64,000 nucleotides of DNA from Apoderus coryli. Taxonomy: Eukaryota; Arthropoda; Insecta; Coleoptera; Attelabidae. The stretch's first letter is position 1; each line of letters begins with the position of its first letter. The notes under the pieces are model-generated. The model searched no databases, had not been told where the DNA came from, and saw nothing but the letters and a program-made list of their open reading frames with translations. Positions 61,751 through 64,000 of the stretch are shown here, one piece after another. The stretch spans positions 18,910,001-18,974,000 of the forward strand of contig OU452201.1 of assembly GCA_911728435.2 (NCBI GenBank). Reading direction: 5' to 3'. The translations under genes and the position numbers were made by a program.

Positions 61751-62848
61751 TTATATAAAAAAGTCATATTTTTCCGGATTTCCCAGAAAATCTTGCTTTT
61801 CTTCAGCATCACGATACCACAGCGATGTTAGACGTATCGATCCTAATCTGTTGGGACGCAAATTATTTTTCAACCGTTTTTCTTGTAGACCTAGTAGCCA
61901 TTTTACATGTGGAATATCGTCGAAATAGAGTGATTTACCATATAAAAATGCGATGGCAGACTTTGCTCTTGGACCGGTGAGTAAATGTGGATCTGAAAAT
62001 TTTAATAAGGTAAATCACTTCTACTGTGTCAAATACTTCGGTATTGAGTCAGACATAAATAACATTTAAAGGTAAAAGTTTGGTTCATATTTTGAAACTG
62101 AGACCAAATAAAAATATTAAGGGTACACCTATGGACCCCGCATAAAATCAAATATCAAAACCCGTTTATGTATTTCCAATATTAGATTAGAATATTGTCA
62201 GTTTCACAAAAAATGTGTATGAAGTGACCAGATTTATATTTAGCAGACGAGGGATGTTGCAAATAGTTTGTTGTGGTAGGTACAATGCAGTGGCGCACGC
62301 AGGATTCAACTCTGGGAGGGGCACAAAGGCGGGATGTATATAAAATAATTTTGAAGATAAGGGCCGATGCGGGAACTAACCATACTAAAGTTATTTCGGG
62401 TGAGGTGCCCCCCTTGGGTGCGTCTATGGTACACTGTACAATAATAAACTTCGCTCAAGCGCTGACCTAATGGAAGAATAAAGATTTAAAGAAGAAGAAG
62501 AATACAAATTTTTGTTTTGGTAAAAAAAGTGTCATCATTAATGTATGTAACTGATTTAAATTTATTATATTCAGAAATACAAAATGCGTTATTTAAAAGT
62601 TATGATTTTATCATAATTTAATTGATATATATTATATATTTATATCTAGATTTTAATTTCGAACAACCCCGCTCCGACTTAACTATTGTGTTTAACAAAT
62701 TATTATACATATTAAGACACTTACCAAAATTATTATCTGTTTGCAAACCATGAACCAAATCTTGATTGTGGTTCGTAAATTTATGAGATTCCAGTGACAA
62801 TATTTGATATAAAATAAGTATCGATAAAACCAGATTTTCGTTGTACAT
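61751..62848 (-). CDS. Unrecognised protein, last two coding exons
   Basis: Exons 62848-62725 and 61992-61751 join in phase (TTTG|AT) to give about 121 C-terminal residues ending in a stop. They include LVLSILILYQILSLESH, GPRAKSAIAFLYGKSLYF, DDIPHVKWLLGLQEKRLKNN and LTSLWYRDAEEKQDFLGNP. The composition is that of a real globular protein and both splice sites are good, but I do not recognise the family. The first exon follows an acceptor (TTTTTAG at 62849), so more coding sequence probably lies upstream. The ATG at 62848 could also be a start. It is tail-to-tail with the Ly6 gene. Confidence 0.6.
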
Positions 62849-64000
62849 CTAAAAATATAACAGTTTGTAAGAATTCAACAATAAAATATTTTATATCAAA
62901 ATTAATATTAAGAAAAAAAAACGATTAAATCTTCAAATAGACATTTCTTGAGATTTTCGCAGTTAAAAACTATCTGTTTACGTTGCAATCAGCATATGAA
63001 TTCTGTTTTAACTGTGTTAGGTAATAAGAGAAGGCAGAAATTAATACATAGCTACTATACAAATACAAAATAATTTGCAAACGGGAGTTAAAACTTTGAT
63101 TGGTGTTTTGATTAATTTAAAAGATTATAGAAACGCAATACTTATATTTTACTATAATCAAAATCTTCATGATAATTATTAATAAGTTTGTAATTGAAAA
63201 CATTTTATTACTTTCCCATTGCCTCTTCCAAGAATTTTGTTGGCCCAAATTGCATAATTTTTTTTTAACTGACCAGAAAGCGTTTTTACCGACCAAGACC
63301 GGAAAATGGACGTTTGGTGTTTTTTCATTTTGCCAATCGCTGTTTGATGTTTGATAATACACTATCTGCTTTGATTTCGTTAGTATGGTAACAAGGTTGC
63401 GATTTATTGTCAAATGACAGGTCCTTGATTTTTAATTTCTTGTTTACATAAACTTGTTTTGTGAGTTAGCAAATTTAAAAATATGGAAGTGTGTAGGTAC
63501 GTCACGCGAGTGAAAATTAGTTTTAAGCAGTAGGTGAATCTTGTCTCGACCTGCAAAACAATAGTTTCCGGTCTTGTAACGTAAATTACTATTTCAAGCT
63601 TTCCATGAATATGTTTGCAAAACTCAGTTTTTTAATATTTGGTTTAATAACTAACTAAATTGTTTTTTTTAGGAAATTCAATTCAATTAGACATGGTTAG
63701 GTATATTTCTGGTACTTCGCGTAACATCTTTTATTTACGACTATAATAAAATTGAATATTTTAACAGATTTTTACATTCGTTTTGATCATCTTTGGCTTA
63801 TGCAATTACCTATTAGAATGTTTATATATTGGGATAGTTATACTCAGATAAAATAAACTGGTTAGGTAGGTACATACTAATAATTTTACGCTCGTGATAA
63901 TCTTAGAAATGAAAGGATGTTATATTTTATAATAAGTATTGCATGCCTACATCTACATAATATACCTACTTATTATGGAAAAAATATGCAATTGTTAGAA
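62849..64000. other. Right flank of the window
   Basis: Possible further exon of the gene at 61751: on the minus strand an open frame from an ATG near 63330 reads KKHQTSIFRSWSVKTLSGQ and then WANKILGRGNGK, like a mitochondrial targeting start, ending near a GTAATA donor. The link is unproven. 63420-64000 shows nothing recognisable. Confidence 0.3.

Overview
This 64-kb window is AT-rich, intron-containing nuclear DNA from an insect. Split genes with GT-AG introns, insect-type protein sequences (Akt, Krueppel-homolog-2/TMEM33, AASDH, LIN9, NUP50, a Ly6/quiver-like protein) and dense insect-style transposons all point that way. The order is not certain; a beetle is a reasonable guess. No bacterial operons, rRNA, CRISPR array or confident tRNA gene was seen.

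Layout. 1-9660 (-): the 5' 304 codons of Akt; the rest lies left of the window. Its 7.9-kb intron carries a complete DD41D mariner-type transposon inside an older element. 9661-15078: intergenic, with LINE and SINE remains. 15079-19028 (+): TMEM33/Kr-h2, five exons, 264 codons. 19029-21760: LINE scrap plus a 0.8-kb retrozyme-like insertion bearing three hammerhead ribozymes. 21761-36008 (-): AASDH, eight exons, 937 codons, with a Penelope-like fragment and a second mariner copy in its introns. 36009-45580: a transposon-rich gap with Harbinger-like copies, an inverted pair of 459-bp MITEs and a RNase H-bearing LINE relic. 45581-52208 (+): LIN9, six exons, 594 codons, with the third mariner copy in an intron. 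52209-55022: MITE, hairpin and LINE relics. 55023-57729 (-): NUP50, three exons, 435 codons. 60135-61672 (+): a GPI-anchored-type Ly6 protein, three exons, 147 codons. 61751-62848 (-): the two last exons of an unrecognised gene, tail-to-tail with the Ly6 gene.

The host genes are unrelated housekeeping and signalling genes and do not form a pathway. Exon borders were chosen so that splice phases agree; all five complete models sum to a whole number of codons.

Two non-host signals stand out. First, canonical type I hammerhead ribozymes sit in a 331-bp tandem repeat with an inverted partial copy and a 12-bp target-site duplication. Several decayed hammerhead-like motifs and a Penelope GIY-YIG fragment are scattered elsewhere in the window. 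Second, there is a recurring class of very short palindromic insertions (20-61 bp), many beginning CA and ending TG, directly flanked by 5-8-bp direct repeats. At least one is the bare terminal repeats of a larger element in the same window. These look like TIR-only 'nano-MITEs' and may be undescribed as a class.
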